Assembly: GCA_964520425.1 (NCBI GenBank)
Contig: CAZFMX010000007.1
Location: 1 to 64,000 of the forward strand
Length of the DNA stretch: 64,000 nucleotides
Direction of reading: 5' to 3'
From: JAFGFY01 sp964520425
GTDB lineage: Bacteria > Desulfobacterota > DSM-4660 > Desulfatiglandales > HGW-15
Every line of letters starts with the position of its first letter. Position 1 is the stretch's first letter. The position numbers and the translations under genes are program-made. Shown piece after piece: positions 9,526 through 17,718 of the stretch. A model generated the notes under the pieces. That model saw only the letters and a list, made by a program, of their open reading frames with translations, did no database searches and was not told the DNA's origin.

Positions 9526-10434
9526 CTACCTTGAGATTGAGCAGTTAATTCCTAAGTCGATGTAGGCTTTTTTGATCGCCTCCAATTCATCATAACTCAT
9601 TATATGAGTTTTTTCCATTCGGTATTCCATATTCAGCGCTTTATATTTGTCCTGACCCATACGGTGGTAGGGCATCAATTCAAGAGATAAAGCCTCCTTG
9701 CCAAGAGTCTTTAAAAACGCCGCTGTTGCCTCAATATGGGTCATCGAATCATTTACGCCCGGAATCAAGGGCTGCCGAAAAAGCACATCAATGCCCTTCT
9801 CGATGATAACCCTCGCATTTTTCAGAATCTGATCATTAAATTGCCCGGTATACTTCTTGTGGGTGGCAGAATCCATGTGTTTCAAATCAAACAGGAACAA
9901 CTCTGTCAGTGGTATCACTTCAAGAAACGCGTCAGTATCCACAAAGCCGCTGGTTTCGATGCAGGTGCCTATTCCCTCATTATGACACAGTTGGAATAAT
10001 TCCTTTACAAACTGCGCGTGCAATAATGGCTCTCCGCCAGATACCGTCACGCCGCCACCCGAGGTGTCATAGAACATTTTATCGCGTCTAACTGCATCCC
10101 AAACCTCATCGACTGTCATCAAATCTCCATATCGAACCAGAGCACCATAATCGCATCTTTCCACGCACTTTCCACACGAATCGCAGTGCGAACGCTCAAT
10201 ACGGTACACACCTTCACTAGAGCGAATAGCGTCGTTGGGGCACACATCCGGGCATTTTCCGCACTGCTGACAAAGTGAATGAACGAAACCTATTTCCGGT
10301 TTTTTCGAGAGACATTCGGGATTAGCACACCATCGGCAGGATAGTGGGCAACCTTTAAAGAAAACCACGGTCCTAATGCCTGGTCCGTCGTGAATGGAAA
10401 ATCCCTGAATATTAGTGACGATGGCGGTATTCAT
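9526..10434 (-). CDS. Glycyl radical enzyme activating enzyme (radical SAM)
   Basis: Generates the glycyl radical on the downstream enzyme using S-adenosylmethionine. The radical SAM motif is CPLSCRWC (CxxxCxxC, residues about 29-36). It is followed by two ferredoxin-type [4Fe-4S] motifs, CQQCGKCPDVCP and CDSCGKCVERCD. That two-cluster insert (302 aa overall) is characteristic of activases for dehydratase, decarboxylase or lyase glycyl radical enzymes and is absent from PflA. The start MNTAIVTNIQGFSIHDGPG matches the family start. It is the first gene of the activase-enzyme-transporter group and faces the regulator at 10726. Confidence 0.95.
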   Translation of the reverse strand: MNTAIVTNIQGFSIHDGPGIRTVVFFKGCPLSCRWCANPECLSKKPEIGFVHSLCQQCGKCPDVCPNDAIRSSEGVYRIERSHCDSCGKCVERCDYGALVRYGDLMTVDEVWDAVRRDKMFYDTSGGGVTVSGGEPLLHAQFVKELFQLCHNEGIGTCIETSGFVDTDAFLEVIPLTELFLFDLKHMDSATHKKYTGQFNDQILKNARVIIEKGIDVLFRQPLIPGVNDSMTHIEATAAFLKTLGKEALSLELMPYHRMGQDKYKALNMEYRMEKTHIMSYDELEAIKKAYIDLGINCSISR

Positions 10435-10682
10435 ATCGGATCTGACGCAATCTATTTAGATAAGATTCGTGTTCTCATTTCCTGTCAGATGGAAACATTA
10501 CCAAGACTTTCAGACATTTATGTGATGGGAGTCTACGAAATCTTCGACTTGTATGTCAATGAGTAATCCGCCCGATTATCTTGTGGGGCTAAATGTCAGG
10601 CAAAGATGGACAGTTTTTGGGCTGAGGGAATGAATATGGGTAGAGCAGCTTGATCGCTGTTTTTTCTATTATTCTGTGGTTC

Positions 10683-10711
10683 TTGACATGGCAGTAACAC
10701 TTGTTTAACCT
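10683..10711 (+). promoter_or_regulatory. Candidate promoter of the KaiC/XRE/cupin regulator
   Basis: TTGACA (10683-10688) with a 17-base spacer and a weak TAACCT (10706-10711). Transcription would start only about eight bases before the first ATG (10726), so either the transcript is nearly leaderless or translation starts at ATG 10768. The 290-bp divergent region 10435-10725 presumably also holds the minus-strand promoter of the glycyl radical operon, but I see no convincing one. Confidence 0.4.
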
Positions 10712-10725
10712 AAAAATAATGCAGG

Positions 10726-12072
10726 ATGAATGTCCCTGCCTATCAGGCGCTACAAATTGAGAACGAGATGGTTTCAGAAAAGACAGAAGTTTCTTCCGGA
10801 ATAAGTCAACTCGACATTCTGCTTGGGGGCGGCCCATTTATTGGGGACAATGTGGTCTGGTATGATGAAGTGGGGAGTCTGGCCCCCGTGTTTTGGCTAA
10901 ATTTTATCAAAGCCTCACAAAAAGAGAACAAGCCATTGATATTCTTGAGTTTCGATCGTTCAATGAAGAACCTTCTGGAACTACTGGGATCTTTGGCCAA
11001 AAATCCGTCACTCACCATTCTGGATTGCTTTACGAACGGCAAAGGTGAAGGAGCCGAGGTCTTTATGAGTTACTATGAGCAAAAGGACCCGGAGTGGCCA
11101 TGCCAAATCATCAGGGTAGACGAACCACGCAACTCAGACCACGTAACTGGCGCCTTTTACGGTCTGCATAAGACCATGAAAGGGGACGTGCGTTTTGTTT
11201 TTGATAGTCTAACCGGGATGCAAGAGCTATGGGGTGGAGAAGAAAGCATCCTTCAGTTCTATTCACATTCTTGTCCCAGGTTGTATGAGCTTAATACCAT
11301 CGCCTACTGGGTAGTGGAAAAGGAAGCCCATTCGCAACGTCTCAAGGCCCATATTAACAAGACTGCTCAAGTCGCCATAGATCTATCTTTAAAAAGGGGT
11401 AAGACCTCTTTGACGATCGTTAAGGCCGAAAAACGGAATCTGGAAGACTTGCATAAACCCCATCATTACTGGAGCAAAGATCTTGACATCACCTTCGATA
11501 CCGAGAAAAGGGCAAGGAGTCCGATTGACCTGGGGAGGCGTTTGAAGGAACTTCGTTCCCAGAAGGGTATTTCCCAAACAGAACTGGGCAGACTTGTCGG
11601 AGTGACTCCCAGCACCATCTCCCAGGTGGAAAGCAATCAGATCTATCCATCTCTACCCGCCCTCCTTAAGATTGCCGAGATACTCACTGTTGATGTGACT
11701 TACTTATTCCAGGGGGAGGCGAAATCAACTCATCACGTTGTTTTTCCCGCTTCAGAGGCATCTGATGTGCAATTCTACCACCTGCCTAAAAAGAGCATCG
11801 CCGCCAAACGTCTAACCCCCATGGAGCAAGAATCCAAGTCTGAATCATATCTGATCAAGATCCCCCCTAAGAAGGAGCTTCCTTCTCATTTCTTCACCCA
11901 TAAAGGTGAGGAAACAGGCTATTTGCTGTCCGGTGAATTGCAAATGGTTCTTGAAGAAGAGGTCTACACTGTGAAGGCCGGAGATTTAGTGTCTTTAATA
12001 TCAGAGAGTCCCTCCCGATGGAGAAATCCCGGCCCAACCACTGCCAAACTCCTATGGATAAAGATTAAATAG
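10726..12072 (+). CDS. Three-domain regulator: KaiC/RecA-like, XRE helix-turn-helix, cupin
   Basis: Probable transcription regulator of the divergent glycyl radical operon. Residues about 22-235 read as a KaiC/RadA-like fold (SSGISQLDILLGGGPFIGDN, then a Walker-B-like DVRFVFDSLTG). The P-loop is degraded: GGGPFIGDNVVWYD stands where a GxxGxGKT would be, so ATP hydrolysis is doubtful. Residues 267-327 are a clear XRE domain (LKELRSQKGISQTELGRL, VTPSTISQVESN). Residues 375-448 are a cupin (HFFTHKGEETGYLLSGEL), likely a small-molecule sensor. XRE-cupin pairs are common; the N-terminal KaiC-like part is not. An ATG at 10768 is an alternative start and still keeps all domains. Confidence 0.85.
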   Translation: MNVPAYQALQIENEMVSEKTEVSSGISQLDILLGGGPFIGDNVVWYDEVGSLAPVFWLNFIKASQKENKPLIFLSFDRSMKNLLELLGSLAKNPSLTILDCFTNGKGEGAEVFMSYYEQKDPEWPCQIIRVDEPRNSDHVTGAFYGLHKTMKGDVRFVFDSLTGMQELWGGEESILQFYSHSCPRLYELNTIAYWVVEKEAHSQRLKAHINKTAQVAIDLSLKRGKTSLTIVKAEKRNLEDLHKPHHYWSKDLDITFDTEKRARSPIDLGRRLKELRSQKGISQTELGRLVGVTPSTISQVESNQIYPSLPALLKIAEILTVDVTYLFQGEAKSTHHVVFPASEASDVQFYHLPKKSIAAKRLTPMEQESKSESYLIKIPPKKELPSHFFTHKGEETGYLLSGELQMVLEEEVYTVKAGDLVSLISESPSRWRNPGPTTAKLLWIKIK

Positions 12073-12101
12073 GCCGGTAACTCATCCGGGACCATGAAAA
12101 A

Positions 12102-12128
12102 CCCCCCGGTGAGATTTCACCGGGAGGG
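12102..12128 (-). terminator. Rho-independent terminator of the glutamate synthase-like gene
   Basis: Stem CCCCCCGGTGA / TCACCGGGAGGG with a GATT loop, followed on the minus strand by TTTTTC. It lies between two convergent genes. The U-tract is only on the minus-strand transcript, so it mainly ends 12153-13811; it may also help stop the regulator transcript. Confidence 0.85.
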
Positions 12129-12152
12129 CTTGAGCCGTTCCGATCTCAATGA

Positions 12153-13811
12153 CTAACAGTTGAGTATCTTCTTCGCACTTTCATCATTACAATCTGCAAC
12201 ATGCGGGATGCCGGTCTCCACAGCTGTTTCTCTATTGCAGGACATGAGATCAGAGCGTGTAATCTTATCCAAGGAAAACTTCCTTGCACCTGCCATGAGC
12301 TGCTGCAGACCACAAGCCAGTTTATCAGCCAATGTATAAAAGGCGATGGCACCATAAGGAATATTCTTCATCTCATCCTTGCCTACCTTCTTTTCCACAT
12401 CAAAATATGAGGCGAAGATTTCTTTTGCGCTGCTTCCCACTTCAGAGACCGATTTCGGTAAATGAGACCAGTGACCATTGACAGATGCTATTTTCTCAGG
12501 ATTCAATGCCCCTTCAATGTTTGAACCAACGAATCCGGGAATCATAATTCCTCTGCCCATGCAAACCAGCTTGGTAAATGGTGCGCCCAACGCGATTGCC
12601 TTAAAGATATGATCCTCAAGGGCAAAGCCTCCGGCAAAGGACATGTCAACAACCTTTTGTCCTTTATCAGCCAGTATGCTGGCGTATTCATAGGCCTTTG
12701 AATGGAGATTGATGGATGGCACGCCCCAGCTCTGCATCATGTTCCACGGACTCATTCCAGTCCCGCCGCCGGAACCGTCAATGGTAAGCAGGTCAAGCTT
12801 TGCATCAGTTGCAAATTTAATGGCCATAGCCAGTTCTTCCATTCCATAGGAACCGGTCTTTAATGTAATTCGCTTAAAGCCGATACTTCGAAGGTATTCT
12901 ACGCTGGTCATAAAGTCAGCACGCACTTGGTCGACTGTATCAAGATTGGTCCCCCCCAGACGACTGTGGCGGGCAAAAGACTTGATAGAGCCCTCTTCAA
13001 ACGCCTTCTGTACTTCAGGTATGGTAGGATCAGGGTCCACCACATATCCTCGTTCTTTCAGAAACAGGGCATAATCGAGGCTGATAACCTGAATCTCACC
13101 ACCGATGTCCTTGGCACCCTGGCCCCATTTCAACTCGATGATGGCCTTCTCTCCATACTTGTCAACAACATATTCAGCAACACCGTTTCGCGTATCTTCC
13201 ACATTGAGTTGTACAATGATGGCACCGTACCCTTCATGGTAGTGGAGATATGTCTCGATACGCCGGTCAAGTTCAGGGGCTTTTTCAATCTTACCTTTTC
13301 TTGTCTCACCCGGCTTAATAATAGATTCCCGGTCAACGCCTACAACGTTTTCACCGATAACAACCGGAATACCCACAAGAGACCCTCCGACTGCAAACGA
13401 ATCCCAGTATTTTGCAGCAACGAATGTCGAGCCAAGAGCACCTGTCATAAGAGGTATCCGGACCTTTGTCTTCACCTCGTTTCCAAACTCTGTTTCAAGC
13501 CTAACATTCGGGAAAATACAGTCATCTGGATCATGAGTCAGGCCTTGCGGAAGCCCCTGAGAGCCGTAGGCATAACCCTGAATCCTGAGTGAATTATAGG
13601 AAACACCCATATGAGTTGTATTATTGGCGCCTGCCGTTACAATACCGTAACTCCTGGGATAGAGCAGTTTTCGACCAACAAGGCTTGAAAGCCAAGTCTC
13701 ACATCTCCCTTGACAATCAGCCCTACAAAGGGTGCAGAGGCTCGACTCTGTCGGATTCCCTCTGTTTGTAGTTCCCAGTACATCGTTACTCTTTGAAAAT
13801 CGCATGTCCAT
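12153..13811 (-). CDS. FMN-binding glutamate synthase family protein
   Basis: Stand-alone protein with the FMN/synthase domain of glutamate synthase (552 aa), of the type found in anaerobes and archaea rather than the large GltB. Visible: an N-terminal cysteine cluster CTLCRADCQGRC, the barrel segments ELKWGQGAKDIGG and TIDGSGGGTGMSPWNMM, and a C-terminal part with CMGRGIMIPGF. The usual glutaminase domain is missing and the canonical 3Fe-4S cysteine set is not obvious, so the reaction (amination versus another amino transfer) is open. Start ATG 13811 is chosen because GGAGGG sits six bases upstream; ATG 13817 is too close to it. It is transcribed from a promoter at 14002-14029 through a structured leader with a terminator. 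Confidence 0.85.
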   Translation of the reverse strand: MDMRFSKSNDVLGTTNRGNPTESSLCTLCRADCQGRCETWLSSLVGRKLLYPRSYGIVTAGANNTTHMGVSYNSLRIQGYAYGSQGLPQGLTHDPDDCIFPNVRLETEFGNEVKTKVRIPLMTGALGSTFVAAKYWDSFAVGGSLVGIPVVIGENVVGVDRESIIKPGETRKGKIEKAPELDRRIETYLHYHEGYGAIIVQLNVEDTRNGVAEYVVDKYGEKAIIELKWGQGAKDIGGEIQVISLDYALFLKERGYVVDPDPTIPEVQKAFEEGSIKSFARHSRLGGTNLDTVDQVRADFMTSVEYLRSIGFKRITLKTGSYGMEELAMAIKFATDAKLDLLTIDGSGGGTGMSPWNMMQSWGVPSINLHSKAYEYASILADKGQKVVDMSFAGGFALEDHIFKAIALGAPFTKLVCMGRGIMIPGFVGSNIEGALNPEKIASVNGHWSHLPKSVSEVGSSAKEIFASYFDVEKKVGKDEMKNIPYGAIAFYTLADKLACGLQQLMAGARKFSLDKITRSDLMSCNRETAVETGIPHVADCNDESAKKILNC

Positions 13812-13898
13812 ATGCATCCCTCCATAAAGAATGGTGTTTGCAGAAAGCGGTTCCGCAAAAAAATTTATCTTCACTCACTACGCCATTGGTGAGACAAA

Positions 13899-13979
13899 CA
13901 AAAAGGCGTCTATCCCCATAAAGGATAAAGACGCCTTTGTCTTTCTGATCTCTCGTCGCACGCCGTTGTGCAGTAACGG
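13899..13979 (-). ncRNA. Leader RNA with two ANTAR-type hairpins and an overlapping terminator
   Basis: Minus-strand leader of the glutamate synthase-like gene. Hairpin P1 (13979-13963): stem CCGTT/AACGG, loop ACTGCAC. Hairpin P2 (13944-13927): six-bp stem AAAGAC/GTCTTT with hexaloop AAAGGC. Both loops have A at position 1 and G at position 4, the known signature of ANTAR protein targets, although the P1 loop has seven bases rather than six. P2 shares GGCGTCTTT with the 5' arm of the terminator AAAGGCGTC-TT-TATCC / GGATA-GACGCCTTT (13938-13902), followed by TTTTTG. P2 and the terminator cannot form together: the classic antitermination layout. The neighbouring upstream gene encodes an ANTAR protein. 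Confidence 0.72.
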
Positions 13980-14001
13980 AAATCAGTCTACAGAGACCCT
14001 A

Positions 14002-14029
14002 ATTTTAGTTATACTTAATAATATGTCAA
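14002..14029 (-). promoter_or_regulatory. Promoter of the ANTAR-type leader / glutamate synthase-like gene
   Basis: Minus strand TTGACA (14024-14029), 16-base spacer, TAAAAT (14002-14007), a near-consensus sigma-70 promoter. Transcription would begin around 13995-14000, just ahead of the two hairpins, so the full leader is in the RNA. Confidence 0.72.
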
Positions 14030-14118
14030 GATTTTTTCGAAAAAGAGGAGGATTTCTTAAGTTATACTAAAGAAGAATTGCTCGTTGGAAGGTTAACTCT
14101 TTGAATTTTATTGCAAAT

Positions 14119-14832
14119 CTACTCGAGCTCATCGGATAGGAGTATGGCCTCTACCACACGCCGCATGGATTCTCTGGAGTCCATGCTGCGTTTTTGAATC
14201 CACCTGTAGGCCTCATCGGCTTTCATGTTACGCCTGCGCATAAGGACCTCTTTTGCCCGTTCCACAAGCTTGCGGGTCTCCAGTTCCTCTTGAATCACCT
14301 TGGTTTTAACCATCAGTTCGGTATTAAGGATTGCAACTGCCGCCTGATTAGCCACGGCTTTTATAAGATTTATTTCCGTTTCTGAGAATTCATGGGGCTC
14401 GGCTGTGAAGCAATTGAGTACGCCGATCACTTTTCCGTCACTTACTTGAAGCGGCACGCCTAGCATGGATACCAAACCCAGGTTTTTCGCCATTTCTTTT
14501 TCTTTGAATCTAGGCTCCTGTAAGACATCCCTGATCTTGAGAGACTGGTTGTGAGAGGCCACAAAACCCACCACACCTTCCTCCATTGTTAAAGACCGAT
14601 CTTTAACGTAATCCGGATCAATGGCTTGTGTAGCCTTTAGCCTAATTTTCTTCGGATTCTCACCTTCGTCTATGAGCCACAGTGAACAGATTTCGACGCC
14701 AGTCACCTTGGCCGTAACCATCACGATCAACTTTAGGATATCCTCGATATACAGATCAGAGGTGATGGCCCGGCTGATATCAGTAAGTGCCCTTATGTAC
14801 CTATCGTATGTTTCGGGTGCGATCTTTTCCAT
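14119..14832 (-). CDS. GAF-ANTAR RNA-binding antiterminator
   Basis: A 237-aa sensor with an N-terminal GAF domain (about residues 20-165, including GVVGFVASHNQSL and MLGVPLQVSDGKVIGVLNC) and a C-terminal ANTAR domain (about 175-235: ERAKEVLMRRRNMKADEAYR, then IQKRSMDSRESMRRVV). Family knowledge: ANTAR proteins bind pairs of small hairpins in leader RNAs and let polymerase pass a terminator, often for nitrogen metabolism genes. The gene ends 90 bp before the promoter of the leader described at 13899-13979, on the same strand. The GAF ligand is unknown. No strong ribosome site is seen before ATG 14832. Confidence 0.92.
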   Translation of the reverse strand: MEKIAPETYDRYIRALTDISRAITSDLYIEDILKLIVMVTAKVTGVEICSLWLIDEGENPKKIRLKATQAIDPDYVKDRSLTMEEGVVGFVASHNQSLKIRDVLQEPRFKEKEMAKNLGLVSMLGVPLQVSDGKVIGVLNCFTAEPHEFSETEINLIKAVANQAAVAILNTELMVKTKVIQEELETRKLVERAKEVLMRRRNMKADEAYRWIQKRSMDSRESMRRVVEAILLSDELE

Positions 14833-15069
14833 TGATATAATGAAAATAGTAGAGTGCTTATTGAGCCGCCAAGCAGCTTAAACAATAAAGGGTGATTTTT
14901 CAATACAAATCAAGGCCAACAGAACCGTCATGACAAATTGACCTGTCTTTTCAATGTCTTACTATACATGCTACCAAAGGAACCCAAAGACGCAAGAACA
15001 CATGAGCAGATCTTTGAACCACAATCTTGTCGACATCGACATAGTAATCGAAAACACATTATGATTATT

Positions 15070-15399
15070 CTAGTGTCGTGTCTCAGAATTAACTTGAATA
15101 ATAAGTACCTGCTGCACAAACTCAAAGGGGACATGGGGGCCTCTTTTCAGTTCCACCACCCAAAAGACACCCAAGCCTGTTACCGCCCCCAAAGAGGACA
15201 GCGTTCGGTGGACAGGCACAAGGAATGCCCGTCGCTGTGGGTACATTGTTCGTGGGGCTGCTTCATAATATGCAAAATGATGGTGCCGTTCCACGACCTC
15301 TGGATAGATGGTGGTGAAACTGAAAAGAGGCCCCCATACCCCCAACATGTCATAGAACCGGCTAAAATTATGTAAGGTATTTCTGGGACACGACACTAG
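15070..15399. mobile_element. Miniature inverted-repeat element, family 2, long copy A
   Basis: A 330-bp element bounded by CTAGTGTCGTGTCTCAGAA (15070-15088) and its inverted form TTCTGGGACACGACACTAG (15381-15399), 18 of 19 positions matching. Two shorter relatives lie at 17578-17686 and 36471-36581. The CTAG at each end may be part of the repeat or a target duplication. The extra length relative to the short copies is an internal element at 15133-15337. No credible gene inside. It fills much of the 738-bp gap 14833-15570, which otherwise shows nothing I can name. Confidence 0.85.
15133..15337. mobile_element. Inner inverted-repeat element nested in copy A
   Basis: A 205-bp segment whose ends are 28-bp inverted repeats (15133-15160 and 15310-15337) with one mismatch; their core reads GGGGGCCTCTTTTCAGTT. 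The short family-2 copies lack this whole segment at the equivalent point (after the AAAGGGG..CATG stretch), which supports a nested insertion, or else internal loss in the short copies. Confidence 0.7.
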
Positions 15400-15570
15400 C
15401 AAAACAATGGCTATGCTCTTCTTGGCGGTGAATCAGAGCATGCCTTGCTCCTCTCCCTTTGACACACATGGGCAAATCCCGTATACTCCGCCTCACCAAA
15501 TTCGAATGAAGAGCAATAATCAGGAATCGTAGCGTACCTTAAAATCATAGAAATGAACAAGGAGAAGAAC

Positions 15571-16746
15571 ATGAAAGATGTGGTCATCGTCAGTGCGGCC
15601 CGAACCCCTTTAGGGGCCTTTAATGGGACTATAGGGAAGATATCCGCGACCAAACTCGGCGCTATCGTCATTGAGGAAGCAGTTAAACGAGCAGGAATTG
15701 ATAGAGAAGTCGTGAATGAAGTCATGATGGGAATGGTTCTTCCATGCGGGTATGGTCAGAATCCTGCTAAACAGGCCGCTGTTCAGGCAGGTATGCCCTG
15801 GGAAGTGGAATGCATTACCGTGAATAAGGTCTGCGGATCTTCCTTGAAAACGGTGATGCTTGCAGCCCAGGCCATTCAGGTCGGGGACGCCGATGTGGTG
15901 GTCGCCGGCGGAATGGAGAGCATGAGCCTAGCTCCATATTATTTGGATAAGGCTCGGACAGGTTATCGAATGGGTCCCGGGACTCTTGAAGACCACATGG
16001 TTCATGACGGCCTTTGGGATATTGTCAATGATTTTCACATGGGCATTTCTAACGAACTCTGCTCGGAAAAGTATCATATCAGCAGAGAGGATCAGGACAG
16101 ATTCGCGGTCGAGTCATACCGCAGAGCTCTGGATGCCATCCAGTCCGGGAGATTCAAGGATGAGATTGTCCCTGTCGAGATTCCTCAACGCAAGGGGGAT
16201 CCGATTCTTTTTGACCGGGATGAATGCCCGAGAGAAACAAGCTATGAAATCATGGCAAAGATGCCTGGCGCATTCAAGAAAGACGGCAAAGGAACAGCAG
16301 GCAATGCGTCCATCATCAGCGACGGCGCTGCAGCGGTTGTGGTCATGTCCAGAGATAAGGCCGAGGAAATGGGGTGTGAAATACTCACCACAATCGGGGC
16401 CCAGGCCTCTTATGGGATAGACATGAAGTATGTGTTGGTCGCTCCTATCTGGGCGGTTCCAAAATGTCTGGCAAAGGAAGGGATCTCTCAGGATGATGTG
16501 GATCTTTTCGAGGTTAATGAGGCCTTTAGTGGATCTTCAGTCGCCATATTGCGAGAACTCAATCTGGATCCTGAAAAGGTGAACGTGAACGGTGGTGCCG
16601 TTGCCCTGGGCCATCCGATCGGTGCGAGTGGTTGCAGGGTACTGATCACATTACTCCATGAGATGATCAGAAGGGATAAGAAGATAGGCTTGGCTACTCT
16701 ATGTCTGGGTGGTGGTGAAGCAGTGGCATTGGTCATCAAACGATAA
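15571..16746 (+). CDS. Thiolase (acetyl-CoA acetyltransferase family)
   Basis: Condenses two acyl-CoAs or cleaves 3-ketoacyl-CoA. 391 aa with the three catalytic regions: NKVCGSSLKTVM (nucleophilic Cys), GHPIGASGCR (His) and LATLCLGGGEAVAL (Cys). Start ATG 15571 is preferred because AAGGAG lies seven bases upstream; the in-frame ATG at 15553 has no such site. No 3-hydroxyacyl-CoA dehydrogenase or CoA transferase is next to it, so whether it works in degradation or synthesis cannot be told. Confidence 0.95.
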   Translation: MKDVVIVSAARTPLGAFNGTIGKISATKLGAIVIEEAVKRAGIDREVVNEVMMGMVLPCGYGQNPAKQAAVQAGMPWEVECITVNKVCGSSLKTVMLAAQAIQVGDADVVVAGGMESMSLAPYYLDKARTGYRMGPGTLEDHMVHDGLWDIVNDFHMGISNELCSEKYHISREDQDRFAVESYRRALDAIQSGRFKDEIVPVEIPQRKGDPILFDRDECPRETSYEIMAKMPGAFKKDGKGTAGNASIISDGAAAVVVMSRDKAEEMGCEILTTIGAQASYGIDMKYVLVAPIWAVPKCLAKEGISQDDVDLFEVNEAFSGSSVAILRELNLDPEKVNVNGGAVALGHPIGASGCRVLITLLHEMIRRDKKIGLATLCLGGGEAVALVIKR

Positions 16747-16765
16747 ATTTTCGTAATAGGATGGA

Positions 16766-16802
16766 GGGGACCTCCCTCACCCTCACCCGGGATCCCCTTT
16801 TT
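16766..16802 (+). terminator. Terminator after the thiolase gene
   Basis: GGGGA (16766-16770) pairs with TCCCC (16793-16797), with partial pairing inside, followed by a run of five T. It lies 20 bp after the thiolase stop. Confidence 0.6.
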
Positions 16803-16847
16803 ATACAAGGCCTTTCATAGGGTCTTCTACGAATAGTGAGACTCTGT

Positions 16848-17288
16848 TTAGCCTCGAGAATCGTCTCTATAACTCACCCAAGAGCTTCTTCTTTCTCTGC
16901 CGCTCCTTCGCTCTATAAAGGTCACTTCAGGCGGTGCTTGTCTATCATTTGTGGAACGGCGCCCATCGGTAGCTAAGTCTCTTCTCTTGGAAAATTCCGG
17001 ATAGAGTTTCTCTTCACAATCCGGGCAGATACTGTGCGAAAATTCCACTTGGATGTGACTCGCAATGTAAGGCTCGATTTCATACCAGAGGCCATTGTTG
17101 TCGCGAATCTTCTTGCAGGAAGAGCAAATGGGGAGAATACCGCTTAATGTCTCCAACTGAGTGAGTGCATTCTGAAGTTTTGCAACAAGTTCTTTTTGCT
17201 CCCCCTCTTTCCGTTTCATTTCAATGATCTGGATCTCAAGCTCCTTGATCCTGTGTCTCAATTTTTCATGGGTTGATTTCCTCAGCAT
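16848..17288 (-). CDS. Stand-alone CxxC sensor-tail module protein
   Basis: 146 aa starting at ATG 17288, preceded by AAGGAGTTTTCCT. Residues about 8-55 are a charged coiled coil (MKRKEGEQKELVAKLQNAL). Then comes GILPICSSCKKIRDNNGLW...YEIEPYIASH...FSHSICPDCEEKLYP, a four-cysteine (CxxC...CxxC) metal-binding-like module. The tail is rich in Arg (RRSTNDR, ERRSGRERRS). This module normally forms the C-terminal end of PAS or response-regulator signalling proteins in deltaproteobacteria; here it stands alone with only a coiled coil. Function unknown; it may act as an adaptor for a sensor protein encoded elsewhere. Gene 17289-17351 upstream reading is not needed. Confidence 0.75.
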   Translation of the reverse strand: MLRKSTHEKLRHRIKELEIQIIEMKRKEGEQKELVAKLQNALTQLETLSGILPICSSCKKIRDNNGLWYEIEPYIASHIQVEFSHSICPDCEEKLYPEFSKRRDLATDGRRSTNDRQAPPEVTFIERRSGRERRSSWVSYRDDSRG

Positions 17289-17577
17289 AGGAAAACTCCT
17301 TCTCCGTTTTTTCCTTACAGGGCAAACTCTATATAATGGGTTCAAAACCAATTTACTATACCATATGTTGATCTTTCCTTCAAGGATCTGATTTTTCCGG
17401 CTCTTCCCACAGATTCTTAGTTATTGACATGGTATCTTGCGTTTATTACCCTTTTTGGGGTTTAAGCTGTCCCCTCAACGTTGCATGATGGCCCTACTTT
17501 TCTACTTATCATAGTGCTTTCTTGAAAGCAGCTGTATTCGGTGTGGATTGCGTAACTAAGAATAAGGAAATATCTAT

Positions 17578-17686
17578 CTGGTGTTGTGTCTCAGAATTGA
17601 CTTATAATAAGTACCTGCTGCACAGATTCAAAGGGGGCATGGAACGGGTTAAAATTATGGAAGATATTTCTTAGACACGACATTAA
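17578..17686. mobile_element. Miniature inverted-repeat element, family 2, short copy B
   Basis: 109-bp relative of 15070-15399: left end CTGGTGTTGTGTCTCAGAA, right end TTCTTAGACACGACATTA, with the shared middle AATAAGTACCTGCTGCACA. Its ends are more diverged than those of copies A and C, so it is probably older. It sits 32 bp before the flavodoxin gene, inside the 430-bp gap 17289-17718; the rest of that gap holds only a weak TTGACA (17424-17429) candidate. Confidence 0.82.
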
Positions 17687-17718
17687 ATCCTAACCTATTA
17701 ATATTACGGAGGTAACAC

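Noticed and set aside
15070..15402. A 110-residue minus-strand reading inside the family 2 element
   Set aside because: It runs through both terminal repeats and the nested element, has no ribosome site and resembles no protein.
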